Shown here in pieces: positions 26,490 to 38,145 of a DNA stretch of 64,000 nt. This DNA comes from Lactarius indigo. Taxonomy: Eukaryota > Basidiomycota > Agaricomycetes > Russulales > Russulaceae. The translations under genes were made by a program, and so were the position numbers. Numbering within the stretch: the first letter of the stretch is position 1; every line of letters begins with the position of its first letter. The stretch is from positions 1-64,000 of the forward strand of contig JAFKAC010000077.1 of the NCBI GenBank assembly GCA_025766275.1, in the 5' to 3' direction. The notes beneath the pieces were generated by a model. The model had not been told where the DNA came from. It did not search any database and saw only the letters and a list, made by a program, of their open reading frames with translations.

Positions 26490-28544
26490 GGGCTGTCGAT
26501 ACTCGTGGTATTAGGTCTCCACTTATACTCCTAGTATAGTCTGTGCCCCCTTTTCCAATATGTACTGGCTCCGCACCTGCCACTGGATCGTGGTTCACCA
26601 GTGACTGGTGACTTTTGGTTATCAATCTGTTCAGATAACTTATGATAATGGTTTCTTGGCAAGAGTATAATAAATGACTATGTTGCTAACGTGCATGTTC
26701 GAGACTATCGTCTAGCTGCTGTCAGGGAAACTCTTTACCGCTCGACGTTCAACTGCCATCGGACCACAGCTTATATAGCGCTCACATTAGTTACTCCGAG
26801 TCACCGTGACGTCGCTTCCCAAAACCGCTCCCTTTTGTGGCTATCGATGGGAGTGTTGAAATTCGATTTCGGGATTTTTCACCTTCACCACACCACCGGC
26901 AGTACGATTAGGTTTACTAGTAGGTATGCATTATGGTCTAACTCATTCAATGGTCGATGGTCCCAGAAGACGCATGCAAAGAAGAAGTTCGAAACTTGAA
27001 ATACTATTCGAGGTTCTTCCTCGGCCCGGGCCACTGCTCTATCCAATGAGTCGATTCAGAGTTGCTGCGTCCCCTCGTGTCTGACCTTGCATTTCGCTTC
27101 CCTATGTCGGAAATGTGGCCCGTCTGCATTCGTATTCAGTTCATGACATGCATGACATTCCGTGATGACTACCTTGACATAGCCTAAGATCGGTGAGTAC
27201 TAAGTAGCACGAATAGGCCCGAAAAGAACATATTTTCAGGTGGCTCGGAATGTTGCAAAGATGATATGCAATCTTATCAGGTCGAATCAAGCATCTAGTG
27301 GCGTGAGCGAGAAATGCAGTCACCGGGCATTTGACTGGCGTGCATTTATGGGATTGGACCCTCAAGGCCTCAAGTTTTGCAGCTGCATATACGAAATTCA
27401 AAATCAAATGCGATGGGATGCGGCAACTTTCAGGTATGATCCGTCCCTTCTACTGTACCATTTTAACAATGCCGCCCCTCAAGTCCAGTTTCGACCCCAA
27501 TTTACACGATAAAAGTTCTGCGTCCTGCTCAGGCTTTCAGCGCTCCAATGCTCAGGCCGCCGGGCCCACGACATCTGACTCTAACTTGAAGGCACCGCAT
27601 AAATCGTTGTATCGTAGATACCTTCTCGGCGGTTCCCGTAATCATGCGCGTGAAGCGGTGCTTGGGCCGCTATCCCAGCTAACTGAGAATGCCTGCGCTA
27701 CCTGTCTATGGGCACCAATATGGCACTCAGACCACACCGTGGGAACACTGCAGGACGTGCGTACCGGTCAACGGGTGGCGGGTGCAGTATGGGGCGAACA
27801 ACCCCAGTCGCGAAGCGAACCTAATCGACGGCGCGATGAGACACAGGCTTCCCAGCCGGTAGAATCCCTGGATCAGCAGCAGACCGTGACTGGCCACACA
27901 CGGCCGCCGCCTGAGCCACCACCGGATTTTGCCCAATGCCTTTCTACAAACCTGGACTAACCAATGCTGTTGTATCGCGCGCCGATCTCACATGGACGAG
28001 TTCCGGGTAATTGAACATTAGGCGCTTTTCCGCCTCGCTGTCATGGAGACCTCTGTCTCCGATGAGTGATTACTTTCCACTCACAATAAATCTGCAGATA
28101 CACGGACACCTTTCCTTCAAAAGCAGAGCCCGTCACGATCCTTCTATTCGCAAAGAACTGTTCAGGACCCTACAAGTTTTCAGCATCAAATATTATAGTA
28201 AACTGTTGACAGTTTTTTTACTATTTAAGCTACTTAGTGTTCAACTAGTAATATAAATGGTTGGGGCCTTAGGCCGCCTGATGGTAAGTTACATGCATGA
28301 TACAATGTATTGTTTCCTTATACATTCCTGTAGCCATTGTGACTGTTCCTCTCTGACGTCAGTACGATTTCCACATCAAAGCATGTCTCGCACCCCTATA
28401 ACCCTCCAGCTGAAAATCCTACACTCGCTGGGGGCTGAGACCTGAAAAGTACTGTACACGGTGCTCGCCAACAGACTTATACCAGTCTTCTACGATGACC
28501 TTCAGTCATAGTACCACACAAGCACGCTCCACCGATTGTTACTC
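26490..28544. other. Gene-poor interval
   Basis: An open frame of 209 codons at 27331-27960 (+) is Pro/Gln/Arg-rich, has no signal, membrane or family motif and no clear splice partners; I do not call it. Otherwise nothing recognised. Confidence 0.4.
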
Positions 28545-30240
28545 TCACCTCACGTGCTTGTCGTGGCACATATCAGGGGGGTGCTGAGTTTGAGCATACG
28601 TTGGGGTGGATGGTAGGAAGTCTTGAGATGTCTCTTCGGGGTGTAACTCTACGGTGATCATCTCAAGGGCTTCGTTGACCATATGCGAGTATTCGATACG
28701 GAGTTCCGTCTCTGTCGGAGACGCTTTCCGGCGCAACATCAACACTCTAAAAAAAGTAATTTGAATCAACAAAGACTTCGCGGAGAGCACCACACGTACA
28801 ATCGACACGACTAGTAAGAGATGCGACAAGAATCAACGAAGCGAACATGACTGGGAAGAGAAAAAACCAATCACCAGAGCGGAGGGTAGAATGTACGCGA
28901 ACCAAGGGCCAACGCCTTTGGCTTCATGCATTAGCCGTGAGCTATGGCAAAACCTAGTCAATAATCGTGATCTAGATGGTCCGTGGCGATTCCTCACCTG
29001 AAAAAAGTCCCAATCGTCAACATGTTCAACGACGTCGTGATGACGTAGACGAGTACCCCTACATGACCAGAAATGTCAGACCACGCCGATGATGCATTCG
29101 GCAGATCACGACCTGCCTTGCTTCAGAAAACTCTGGCCTATCGGGCCGAAGGTACCACGCTCCCTAATGCAGTGCTATACCGGTTTGCCATGGTCATCAT
29201 TTGGATAGATAAGGTAACGGTCATTAGACTCACTCGAACCACAATGAACATGTTGAGGCCATCGAACAAGGCTGTGAGTATCTAAAAGAAGCCTAGTTCA
29301 ACAGAGGTGATAGCAAGCCACAAGCGCCACCGTACAGAGATCATCTGACCAAGAAAAAGCTTTTATCAGTATAATCGGACAAGCGCGCCAGAGTCCTAGA
29401 CGCACTCCTAGGTGATAGGCAAAGGGGGACTGTCCTAAATTGGCCCCGTGTACTGGACCGGCCGCCCCTAGAAAGAAATTCGGTTGATCCGAAATGGCGA
29501 AACAGCTGGTGCGTTTGACGACAACGAACAAGAGGGACACTGTGATTCATTGAAGAGTCAGGAATATTTATTGATAAACAAAGCCTTTGGGACAGACGGG
29601 TCAAATGCTTGCAGACCACCCAAATAAGAACGCTGAAAAGACCGAAGAGCGTGATTGAAAGAACGGCGAGAACAATTTTTTTCCTCCCAGAAAACGCGTA
29701 TGTACGCAACATCAGAATGACTGAGAACGTGGGTGTGAATGACAGCTCGTAGAGCACGGGACCTAGTCGTGCTTACATTGCGCTGACAATATCTATGATT
29801 TAACTGTGAGGAAAGATCAGACGGGAATCGCGAGTAGGCGCACCGTAGGTATGGTACAAGCAAAAAGAACACGATAGTATGACTCGCAAACGTGTTGTTC
29901 GTGGTCAGCGAGAAGACCCCAGAAATGGAATGGTGCGATGACTAGTGGGTAATAGCGGCAAAATAGATATGCTGCTTTCACAACATTCCACGAAGCAGGG
30001 TAGATCTGTGAGTCGACAATTAGAGTAATCCATCGACCACCCCTCGGCAGGTGAGAGTGAGGAAGGTACACGCTTACAAAGGCAGCTTCTTGGTCCAGCC
30101 TAAAAACACCGAAGTCAAACCACATTCACAATAAGCACCGAGATTCAACGAACGATATAATCCAATCATAGAAGCACACGGCATCTATGAGCTAATCATC
30201 AGGGAACGCCGGCAGGACGCCGAACCACATGGGGAACCTA
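28545..30240 (-). CDS. DUF6533-like multi-pass membrane protein
   Basis: Multi-exon minus-strand gene. Pieces in order: FYDWIIS (about 30160), LDQEAAF (30098-30078), then after a GT-AG intron IYPASWNVVKAAYLFCRYYPL with a following membrane helix (30010-29830), RAVLYELSFTPTFSVILMLRTYAF with KIVLAVLSITLFGLFSVLIWV (29760-29610), and a C-terminal exon with a cytosolic acidic tail ending at 28545 (ETELRIEYSHMVNEALEMI...). The order 'YDW..., conserved acidic residue, W.VVK..Y...RYYPL, then R.YA(F).+' matches the DUF6533 family, which is expanded in Agaricomycetes and has no known function. I could not phase every exon (the junction before LDQEAAF is one base off), so the boundaries are approximate. 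Confidence 0.55.
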
Positions 30241-31415
30241 CAGGCAGCTAGAAATGGTCCTGTTAGTCAACTTGGCCGGCAAGAGGGAGGAATGTACGCA
30301 CCTATGAGAGAGTAACGCCCGCTAGATGCAGCCAGCACGAACAAGTAGAGCCTCTCTGTCAACGCATGACCTCCGAAATAGACATTGGGACGCACATATT
30401 CAGTATATCCAGGCTGGACGCCAACAGTTGCAGTGGAAGCGGCGGCTCCTCCATGAAGGACGGTGCTGACGCTGCCACTGGCCAAGTGGTGCAGCAGACC
30501 GATATCCTTCAAGTTCAAGCTTCAAGGGTTGTCCAACCGGGGTCGGGATGAATGGGAGAGGGGAAATCGTTAGTGGGAAGACACGTAGCGGCGGCGGAGC
30601 GTGCATGCGAGAACTTAAACTGAAAGGGAAAAGGGATTGCCCAGTGATGCGGAGAGACACGTAGATAGCATCAAAAGTTTTTTTTGATCGAGTTGGCCTT
30701 ACCATGTTACGATGCGGTCATCGCTTGTTTGAAGTTGTTTCAGGTGCAACAAATTGCGGGGAATCAAGATCTGGGCGTCGTGGGGCGTCTGACTGTCCTT
30801 TCGGGCTTCACAAGCTCCTTGGCAGTTGGCACGACCTGGGCTGGTATATTACTCTGATACCTTCCCGTGCGTGCTTCCTGATTCAATACGCCCAGTTTGT
30901 TTAGATCCGCCCATGCCAAGCGTCCTGGTCTATTATTTATAGGACATTCGCCTCATCTCCCCCCCGGGGATTACCTGCAGTCGCTGGTCATATAAATCCT
31001 ACTGTAGATCTAGAGGTAGTGAAGGTCCTCTAGACGACTGTTGCCTGTTGCCTGTTACAGTGAATTGAGTTTAAGCTGAAATTCAAATTCTGGTCCAAAT
31101 GTTGCCGTAATACCCATGTGGCATTCTCGGTGCAGGTGACAAGGTGCAACTCAGATCACCAACTTCCTGGATAAAGCATCAAAGCATTCCCAATTCTTCA
31201 GGCCTACACTGTAGTACTGTATACTCCTTGGTATACTCTTTCTTTGCCTCTCCTGCTTATATAAACAACCAAAATGTTGGCTTATAGAATTCCTTTTCCA
31301 AGCTTGTTTCCAAGCCTTTTTCACTTGCTAAATCATTCAATTATGTGACAGCTAGGAAACACTGAACATCACCAGTTGAGCCCATGATGCAGATCCTTGT
31401 GTAGGACATGGTAAA
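30241..31415. other. Intergenic before the transposon block
   Basis: On the minus strand 30518-30200 a frame reads ...LTERLYLFVLAASSGRYSLI and can be spliced once to a short end (CRFPMWFGVLPAFPDD). It may be the true first exons of the DUF6533-like gene or a remnant. The rest, 30710-31415, shows no gene. Confidence 0.35.
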
Positions 31416-31560
31416 TGTTACAGTATGGACTGAATGGCTCACCATATATGACTCATGGCCAGTTATGACTATGGCCTGGTATTAGTATTAGTCATGGACT
31501 CTTACATTGCATCAGTCAGCATAGTAGTTCGCATGTGATTGTGACTCATGTATGACTCAT
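31416..31560 (+). repeat. LTR-B copy 1, left piece (5' LTR split by Copia)
   Basis: Begins TGTTACAGTATGGACTG and matches the reverse complement of the LTRs at 43030-43537 and 44739-45246. It continues at 38550 after the Copia insertion; the two pieces total 510 bp against 508 bp in the other copies. Confidence 0.85.
31556..31560. repeat. Copia target site duplication, left (CTCAT)
   Basis: CTCAT directly precedes the 5' LTR; the same five bases follow the 3' LTR at 38545-38549. Confidence 0.9.
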
Positions 31561-31959
31561 TGTTGAAACGTGATAAGTACGTAAGGACCTTATCTATAGC
31601 AGTTACGACATTACTGTACTATATTTACCATATTAGGCAGTCACGATACGTACAATAGCGGGCGTATCATGTCCCGTGATGAGGAGAAGTCCTATGACTA
31701 TCTCAGAAGGGCAAAACACATTAGGCGTGTGTAAAAACGCGATATTGTGGACGCCTTTACTCATCACTTAACCGCAAATGGACATGGTGGGGCCATAGAG
31801 CATAAATACCCTCCTATGTGGGGAGAGAGGTGAATACAGAACATCACCCACTTTGCTTGTGCACATTCTCCTCTCTCATTAGTCTCTCAACCTACTCAAA
31901 GGTGAGAACATCCTTCCTGCGTGCTGCGCTTTGGCCTATAAGGCTTTTGCTGCGCAACA
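31561..31959 (+). repeat. Copia 5' LTR
   Basis: 399 bp, TG...CA. Contains GCATAAATACCC (about 31800), the likely TATA region. The three differences from the 3' LTR are all CG versus TG or CA. Confidence 0.95.
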
Positions 31960-31971
31960 GGTTATGGGCCC
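31960..31971 (+). other. Copia primer binding site (half-tRNA type)
   Basis: GGTTATGGGCCC directly abuts the LTR. Its complement, GGGCCCATAACC, is the anticodon stem-loop of eukaryotic initiator tRNA-Met. Priming from a cleaved initiator tRNA, rather than its 3' end, is known for Drosophila copia and yeast Ty5. Confidence 0.72.
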
Positions 31972-32335
31972 TGTTACAGGGCTTGCCGCTGCACTTCTAG
32001 ACGAAGTTGCACCTGGTGGTATCGCACTCCTACCCTCTGTATCTATGAACAGAGTGGTAACGAGAAAACAGCGAGCAGACCCCGGGAGGCACCCTGGTTC
32101 ATAACAGACCTAGTATTGTACTCTAGAGGAGTACATAGACTTGGCCCACTGTCTAACGTTGACATGGTCGAGCAGTTCTTTTGGCATAGACAATTGGTAG
32201 TCTGCAAAGACCAATGTCTGCTACAGAATACGTTCTGTAGCCGAAGGGATTAATGCTGGTTTTATTATCTCACTCAGTATTATGATGAAAAATTCTAAAT
32301 ACTGATGTACTATAAAGCCAACAGATTTACCAACA

Positions 32336-35300
32336 ATGTCATCTCAATTAACTACTCTTGTCTCCGTCTTCGATGGCTCTAACTGGACCCTTTGGTCTAA
32401 TGCCATGCAAGCCTTCTTCATGTCCCAAGGTCTTTGGGGTTATGTCGATGGTTCTATCCCTCTCGACACCACTGCCACCGCTGAAATTCAAGCTGCTTGG
32501 CGTCGCAGTGATGAAATGGCAAGGGGTAATCTTACCCTTCGCCTTTCTCCTGCTATCCAGCAAGCTGTCACCGGCACCTCTGCCAAATTGCTCTGGGATG
32601 CTGTACAAGATCGCTATGGAGCGGTCTCTTTGCCACGCATTTATAAGGATTTTAAAGAAGCAGTTTCTATTCGCTTCAATCCTAACCAAAACCCAGTAGC
32701 AACTTTCGAGAAAATGGCTGCCGCCTTCTCTCGACTTGGTGCTGTTACCATTGGCACTGCTCCTAATCAAACAACACTTGCGATATCTCCTCCCCTTCAG
32801 GCTTTGATAGCCATGTCCGCGCTTCCCCAGAAATGGGAAAACCTTATCCCCATTATCTGTAGCGGTGTTGCAACCGCTGATCTCAAACTTGCTTCAGTTT
32901 CTGGCATAGTTATTGGCCAGTTTGAAACTGAAACTAATCGCGGACAGCATAAGGGAGCTCATAACGCGCAGAAACTCTCTGCCGTTAAACGCAAGCGCGA
33001 AAACCCTCGCTTTTCGAAGCAGGGTGGTCAGCAGCAGCAGCCTTCCTCTTCCAATGCCCCCGGCCCATCTTCCCAGCAGCAGCCTAATCGGCAGCGCGGA
33101 GGACGAGGTTCTGGACGAGGCAAAGGAAAAGGCAAAGGCAAAGCGCGTGGCGGCGCTCCCCAGCATTCCCACATAGCCTCTGTAGCCGCATTATCTCCGC
33201 CCACTTCTCACAAGGTGATCCATATTGGGTCATCTGGCGTCTCTACTCGAACAGAAGTCGAATCCTCTTCGCCTCAGAGGACCCCTGGCTTCTTTCCCTC
33301 CGTCAATACCGCTATGACGCTCGCAGAGCGGCTGAATGTACCAGCTACAGTTCAGACCGCGAAGACGCTTGAGCAGCGTTTCGCCGATGTGGACGCCCAG
33401 ATGCGCCCTCGGATCGATAAATTTATTGACGAAGAGTATGACTCCGATTTCGACATTGACATGACGCGAGCACCCCCTGCTGGCGCTCGACCCATTGTCG
33501 ACATCGAGAGTCTAGATGACTCTGAGATTGCTGCCTATTGTAGTGAGTCTTCAAACGCACTACAATTAGACTTGAGTGATCTAACTATATCGGATGTGGA
33601 CTCGGATAAAGAAAACCGAGCTCCGACACCGGAATATGTTGATCCGGAGGCAATTGAGGCTGAAGAGATAACAAAAATGTGGGAACAACCTTCATTTACT
33701 GGCGCTGGTTCTATTCCAAGAGTTTCTTCTGCGGAGCTAATTCTTGCCGCATGGACTAGGAATCAGCAATATTTATATGACCATGGGCTTCCTACGCACC
33801 CTGACTTCGGTACTTTGATATCCCCGTCAGGCTCGCGTTCGATAACCCCCGAACACTTTCTAACCGGTCCAGATGAGGTCCTGGATTGGGGTTCCGATGA
33901 AGAAGAGTACGTTACTCCTTCATTTTGCCTATTACGTGCTGATCACGTTATAGAATTAGTCCAGCCCCCAAAAAATCTAAGGGGTGGCAGATCTAACTGT
34001 AACGTACTCGGGTCGCATGTAAAGAAGTTGCCTGAAATGTACAATTATACTAGTGCTCTTCTCGACTTTCTTGAGTGTGAACACAATGAGTACTTCAGTC
34101 AATGTGCAGAATGCTTGAAGCGTACTGAAAATATGTGGCTTCTTGACTCAGGAGCCTCAGCGCACTTTACCAATAATCTTAGTGATTTTATTGAGTATAA
34201 GTCGCTAGCTAAGTCTGACAGAATACCTGTCAAAACCGCGGCTCACATGATATATGTTGAAGGAATTGGTACTGTCTTGCTAGAGCATTATATCGCAGAC
34301 AAACTTGTAACTACACGAGTTTATCCAGTCTTTCACATACCTTCTATGAGCACACGGTTACTATCAATGGGAGTATTCTTACAGCAAGGATTGCGCGTTT
34401 TGGGGAATTCGCAGCATATAAACTTGCTAAGAAAAAATAAAACAATTGTCCAATGTAAACCCCTAATTCACGGACAATCGCTATTTTGGCTAGATGCCTC
34501 CATATCTAATCTAACTGAGTTAGATTACGCCAATATATCTGCATTGCAAAATGTGGATTATGACCTTATGCATCGTCGCCTCGGACACCCATCTAAAGAG
34601 GTTCTAAGACGATCTAAGGAAAACACTAAGGGTTTCCCTGATGGGATTATAATTCCCACCTCTGATAAACTATGTCCAGGATGTGCGCAAGGCAAAATGC
34701 CTGCAGCATCTCATCCTCCTTCCGAGACGAGGGCTAAAGCCTCTTTTAGTCGGATTCATTCCGATCTAAAAAGCTTCCCTATACCGTCATATCACAAGTA
34801 CAAGTATTTTATCGTCTTCTTCGACGATTATACTTCTTTTGCTTGGATCACTCTCTTACGGGATAAAGCCTCCGCTATTACTGCTTTAAAGCAGTGGCTT
34901 GCGCTGATTAAAAATCAATTTGACGCTACCATAAAAGAGTGGATGTCTGATGCTGGCGGTGAATATAAATCGGATGCTTTTCTAAAGCAGCTAAAGGATG
35001 CCGGCATTACAGTGCTACAGTCCGCGCCACATACCCCACAGCAGAATGGCCGCGCTGAGCGCTTTATGCGTACAGTCATGGACAAAGCTCAGGCTATGCG
35101 CCTTGATGCTTGTTTACCTCAGAGTTGGTGGGAATTTGCAGTCTTACATGCTACACATTGTTATAATAGAACTCCAATCAGTCGCCTTCAATGGCAGACC
35201 CCCTATGGACTATTATACAATGAGAAACCTGACATTGCTCATCTTCGAGTCTTTGGATCGGGTGCTTACGTCCATATCCCTGAAGCTCGCCGGGTGAATA

Positions 35301-37579
35301 AACTTTCCCCGAAAAGCGAACTTATGATCTACCTTGGTAGGGGATCTGGAATGAAGGCTGATGTCTTCATGCGCACTCCAAATACCTTGTTTTACTCGGA
35401 CAAAGCCCTCTTTGATGAAGCATTGTTTCCTAAATGTCCATCGGACAGTATTAGGAGTAAACCCAAAGGTGTTACTCAGTTAGATGATACAGCTTCTGAT
35501 GATGAGCTGTTAAATGACGATACCACTCCTGGTGTTGATGACGACCCTCCACCTGAGCCTCCTAACGTGAGGAGCGCTCCACAAGCCCCTGTGGCACCTC
35601 CTCCTAGTATGTCTACTGGAGGAAGTGGATCGCAGCTACCTCCGCCTTTACCGCCGCAACCCGTACCAGGTCCTAGTCAGCTTAGGAGGACGGCGCGTAC
35701 AAGGAAACAAACTTCTCGTCCAGATAATGTCTATGGAGATAGGCCTCCTACTACGATTATTCGTGACATTGAGCGGACTCGCACATGGCGACAGTTGACT
35801 GGTGACCAGCCGAGTAGCTCTCGGTTGCGTTCACGTCAAGATCAGACGGTACCAGGAGATTTTCCTGAGCAACCCGAGTCTGGTCCTCCTCGTGCTTCGG
35901 GTGATAATCCACACCTTTCGGACGATGAAGTAGAGCAGCAATTGCTCACCCGCCTTGCTCAGGAAGGGGGAGTCAAATTTCTAGATCTTCTGCTAGCCAA
36001 AGCAGTTTCACCAATAGATCTAGACGCACCTGATACCTCTAATATTCGAGAATGGACTTATCGAGACATTCTAAAGATGCCAAGCGACTCTCAGGAGGAG
36101 TGGCGTAATGCGTGCAAAGAGGAATTAGCTTCCCTTCGCAATCGCAAAGTCTATGAACTTGTTAACCCGCCGAAAGGCAGAAAGGTTATCAAGAATCGAT
36201 GGGTATTTGACTTAAAGTCAGATGGCCGAAAGAAAGCCAGGCTAGTTGCCAAAGGTTTTTCTCAGGTTGAAGGCATTGATTATGACGAAATATTCTCGCC
36301 TGTGGTACAGTTTGAGACTGTCCGGATGATGCTTGCGCTTGCAGCGCTTAAAGATTGGCACATCTCTGGACTAGACGTCAAAACAGCATTCCTGTATGGG
36401 GACCTCGATGAGGAACTCTACATGGAACAACCTGAAGGGTTTAAAATCCCTGGTCAACAAAACAAAGTGATGCGCCTTAGAAAGGCTATTTATGGACTTA
36501 AGCAAGCTGCTCTCGCTTGGTGGAGAGCGCTAGATAAGTCTATGGGAACTCTAAGCTGCACACGCTTACAATCAGACTCAGGTCTTTTTGTAAATGAGGA
36601 AAAGACAATTGTCGTAATTGTCTATGTTGATGATGTCCTCTTCCTTGGAAAAAATAAAAAACACATTGATTCCCTGAAGCAGCGCTTCATGAAGATCTGG
36701 GAATGCAGAGATCTTGGAGATACCAAGGAGTTTCTTCGAATGCGCATACTACGATCTAAGGGTAGAATCCTCATTGATCAACAGGACTACCTTCAGAAAG
36801 TACTACAGCGCTTCAAACTGATTAACACCAAATCAGTACCAACTCCATTACCGGAAGGGTATCATCCTACTCCTAATAAGGAATCTGCATCTCCAGAACT
36901 TCGCGCTTCATACCAACAAGTGATAGGTTCACTCCTATACATAATGATTGGAACGCGACCAGATATTGCTTATGCTGTTACCAAAATGGCGCAATTTGCT
37001 GCCAACCCATCTGAGGACCACTTAAAGCGTGCACTTTACATATGCCGCTATTTACTTGGCACCTCCAATTATACTTTAGCCTATGACGGCAAAAGTGATG
37101 GTGGTATAATAGCATACGCGGATTCTGATTGGGCCTCAGATCCAGTTACTAGAAAGTCCACTACGGGTTACCTAGTAAAAATGGCAAATGGAATATTCTG
37201 CTGGAATTCGAGAGCACAAAAATCAATTGCGCTTTCATCCACTGAAGCAGAATATATGTCGCTGTGTGATACAAGCAGACAATTGGTCTGGATACGTTCG
37301 CTCTTTCTTGAGCTAGGAATAAATCTAGAACCAATTCCATTATGCGGAGATAATCAAGGCTCCATATTTCTATCTTCTAATCCGGTTCAAGAAAAACGGA
37401 TTAAACATATCGATTTGCGTCACCACTACATACGTGAAGTAATTCGAGATAAGAAGATAGAACTATTCTTTATAGAAGGAGCTGAGAACCCCGCAGATCT
37501 TTTTACTAAGAATCTGGGTCGCATAAAGTTCCTAAAATTCAGGGAACAGCTTGGGCTGGAGTTTCACTCGCCCACGTGA
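32336..37579 (+). CDS. Copia Gag-Pol polyprotein, 1747 aa, intact
   Basis: Single frame. Gag (residues 1-200) starts with the UBN2-type FDGSNWTLWSNAMQAFFMSQ. A Gln/Arg/Gly/Lys-rich basic segment (about 215-275) stands where the CCHC knuckle usually lies; no CX2CX4HX4C is present. Instead a C-x-H-x6-C-x2-C cluster (CEHNEYFSQCAEC, about 581-593) comes just before the aspartic protease LLDSGASAHF (about 600). Integrase: HRRLGHP...CPGCAQGK (about 745-785) and the DDE core with SDL, SDAGGEY and GRAERF. Reverse transcriptase: KARLVAKGFSQVEGIDY, DVKTAFLYGDL and IVYVDDVLFLG (about 1430). RNase H: YADSDWASDP and STEAEYMSL. The order PR-INT-RT-RH defines Copia. A long acidic linker (about 330-560) between Gag and protease is unusual. 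Confidence 0.95.
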   Translation: MSSQLTTLVSVFDGSNWTLWSNAMQAFFMSQGLWGYVDGSIPLDTTATAEIQAAWRRSDEMARGNLTLRLSPAIQQAVTGTSAKLLWDAVQDRYGAVSLPRIYKDFKEAVSIRFNPNQNPVATFEKMAAAFSRLGAVTIGTAPNQTTLAISPPLQALIAMSALPQKWENLIPIICSGVATADLKLASVSGIVIGQFETETNRGQHKGAHNAQKLSAVKRKRENPRFSKQGGQQQQPSSSNAPGPSSQQQPNRQRGGRGSGRGKGKGKGKARGGAPQHSHIASVAALSPPTSHKVIHIGSSGVSTRTEVESSSPQRTPGFFPSVNTAMTLAERLNVPATVQTAKTLEQRFADVDAQMRPRIDKFIDEEYDSDFDIDMTRAPPAGARPIVDIESLDDSEIAAYCSESSNALQLDLSDLTISDVDSDKENRAPTPEYVDPEAIEAEEITKMWEQPSFTGAGSIPRVSSAELILAAWTRNQQYLYDHGLPTHPDFGTLISPSGSRSITPEHFLTGPDEVLDWGSDEEEYVTPSFCLLRADHVIELVQPPKNLRGGRSNCNVLGSHVKKLPEMYNYTSALLDFLECEHNEYFSQCAECLKRTENMWLLDSGASAHFTNNLSDFIEYKSLAKSDRIPVKTAAHMIYVEGIGTVLLEHYIADKLVTTRVYPVFHIPSMSTRLLSMGVFLQQGLRVLGNSQHINLLRKNKTIVQCKPLIHGQSLFWLDASISNLTELDYANISALQNVDYDLMHRRLGHPSKEVLRRSKENTKGFPDGIIIPTSDKLCPGCAQGKMPAASHPPSETRAKASFSRIHSDLKSFPIPSYHKYKYFIVFFDDYTSFAWITLLRDKASAITALKQWLALIKNQFDATIKEWMSDAGGEYKSDAFLKQLKDAGITVLQSAPHTPQQNGRAERFMRTVMDKAQAMRLDACLPQSWWEFAVLHATHCYNRTPISRLQWQTPYGLLYNEKPDIAHLRVFGSGAYVHIPEARRVNKLSPKSELMIYLGRGSGMKADVFMRTPNTLFYSDKALFDEALFPKCPSDSIRSKPKGVTQLDDTASDDELLNDDTTPGVDDDPPPEPPNVRSAPQAPVAPPPSMSTGGSGSQLPPPLPPQPVPGPSQLRRTARTRKQTSRPDNVYGDRPPTTIIRDIERTRTWRQLTGDQPSSSRLRSRQDQTVPGDFPEQPESGPPRASGDNPHLSDDEVEQQLLTRLAQEGGVKFLDLLLAKAVSPIDLDAPDTSNIREWTYRDILKMPSDSQEEWRNACKEELASLRNRKVYELVNPPKGRKVIKNRWVFDLKSDGRKKARLVAKGFSQVEGIDYDEIFSPVVQFETVRMMLALAALKDWHISGLDVKTAFLYGDLDEELYMEQPEGFKIPGQQNKVMRLRKAIYGLKQAALAWWRALDKSMGTLSCTRLQSDSGLFVNEEKTIVVIVYVDDVLFLGKNKKHIDSLKQRFMKIWECRDLGDTKEFLRMRILRSKGRILIDQQDYLQKVLQRFKLINTKSVPTPLPEGYHPTPNKESASPELRASYQQVIGSLLYIMIGTRPDIAYAVTKMAQFAANPSEDHLKRALYICRYLLGTSNYTLAYDGKSDGGIIAYADSDWASDPVTRKSTTGYLVKMANGIFCWNSRAQKSIALSSTEAEYMSLCDTSRQLVWIRSLFLELGINLEPIPLCGDNQGSIFLSSNPVQEKRIKHIDLRHHYIREVIRDKKIELFFIEGAENPADLFTKNLGRIKFLKFREQLGLEFHSPT

Positions 37580-38132
37580 GCTTGAGCAGCTCAACGCTAT
37601 GATTGGAGGTAGAATAAGAAGGGTTTTTCGTAGCTTCTCCGTGTACATCGTTTCTTCTTTCCCAGTAATAGGGAATACATAAGAAATGAGTCACGAACGA
37701 CTTGTTCTTCTCAAAGAACCATATAAGCTTATTGAGTCTTATGACCCTAAACTTTTATGATTTCTGAGAAGACTGTCCCGCGAGAGTTGTTCTCTCACAA
37801 ATCATAAAAGTTTATTGAGTCATCCGACTCTAAGCCTTCTATGGTTTTGTGTCAAACAACCCTGGTATTCTTACCAGAAGGAAGCTCATACATCCTGTTC
37901 TATCACCAGCATAGTATAACTGCTCACTAAACCGAGGATAGACGACCATTGTTGGGGTTAAGCGTCCCTTTGATTTTATCAAGGGATGTTCCTATAATCC
38001 CACACCCAATCCCCTATACATCCCTCTGACATTTGAGGATCGAAGCGTCCTTGGTCGATGTTTATTACCGATCCTTCTATACAATGTCTTTAATGTAAGG
38101 TCATTGCTTAGATGCGCTTTACTAGCTGCACT

Positions 38133-38145
38133 AAGCAAGGGGGAG
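38133..38145 (+). other. Copia polypurine tract
   Basis: AAGCAAGGGGGAG immediately before the 3' LTR; primer site for plus-strand DNA synthesis. Confidence 0.8.

Noticed and set aside
27331..27960. 209-aa ORF as a gene
   Set aside because: No motif, no conserved start context and no splice partners; the composition resembles random open frames in GC-rich DNA.
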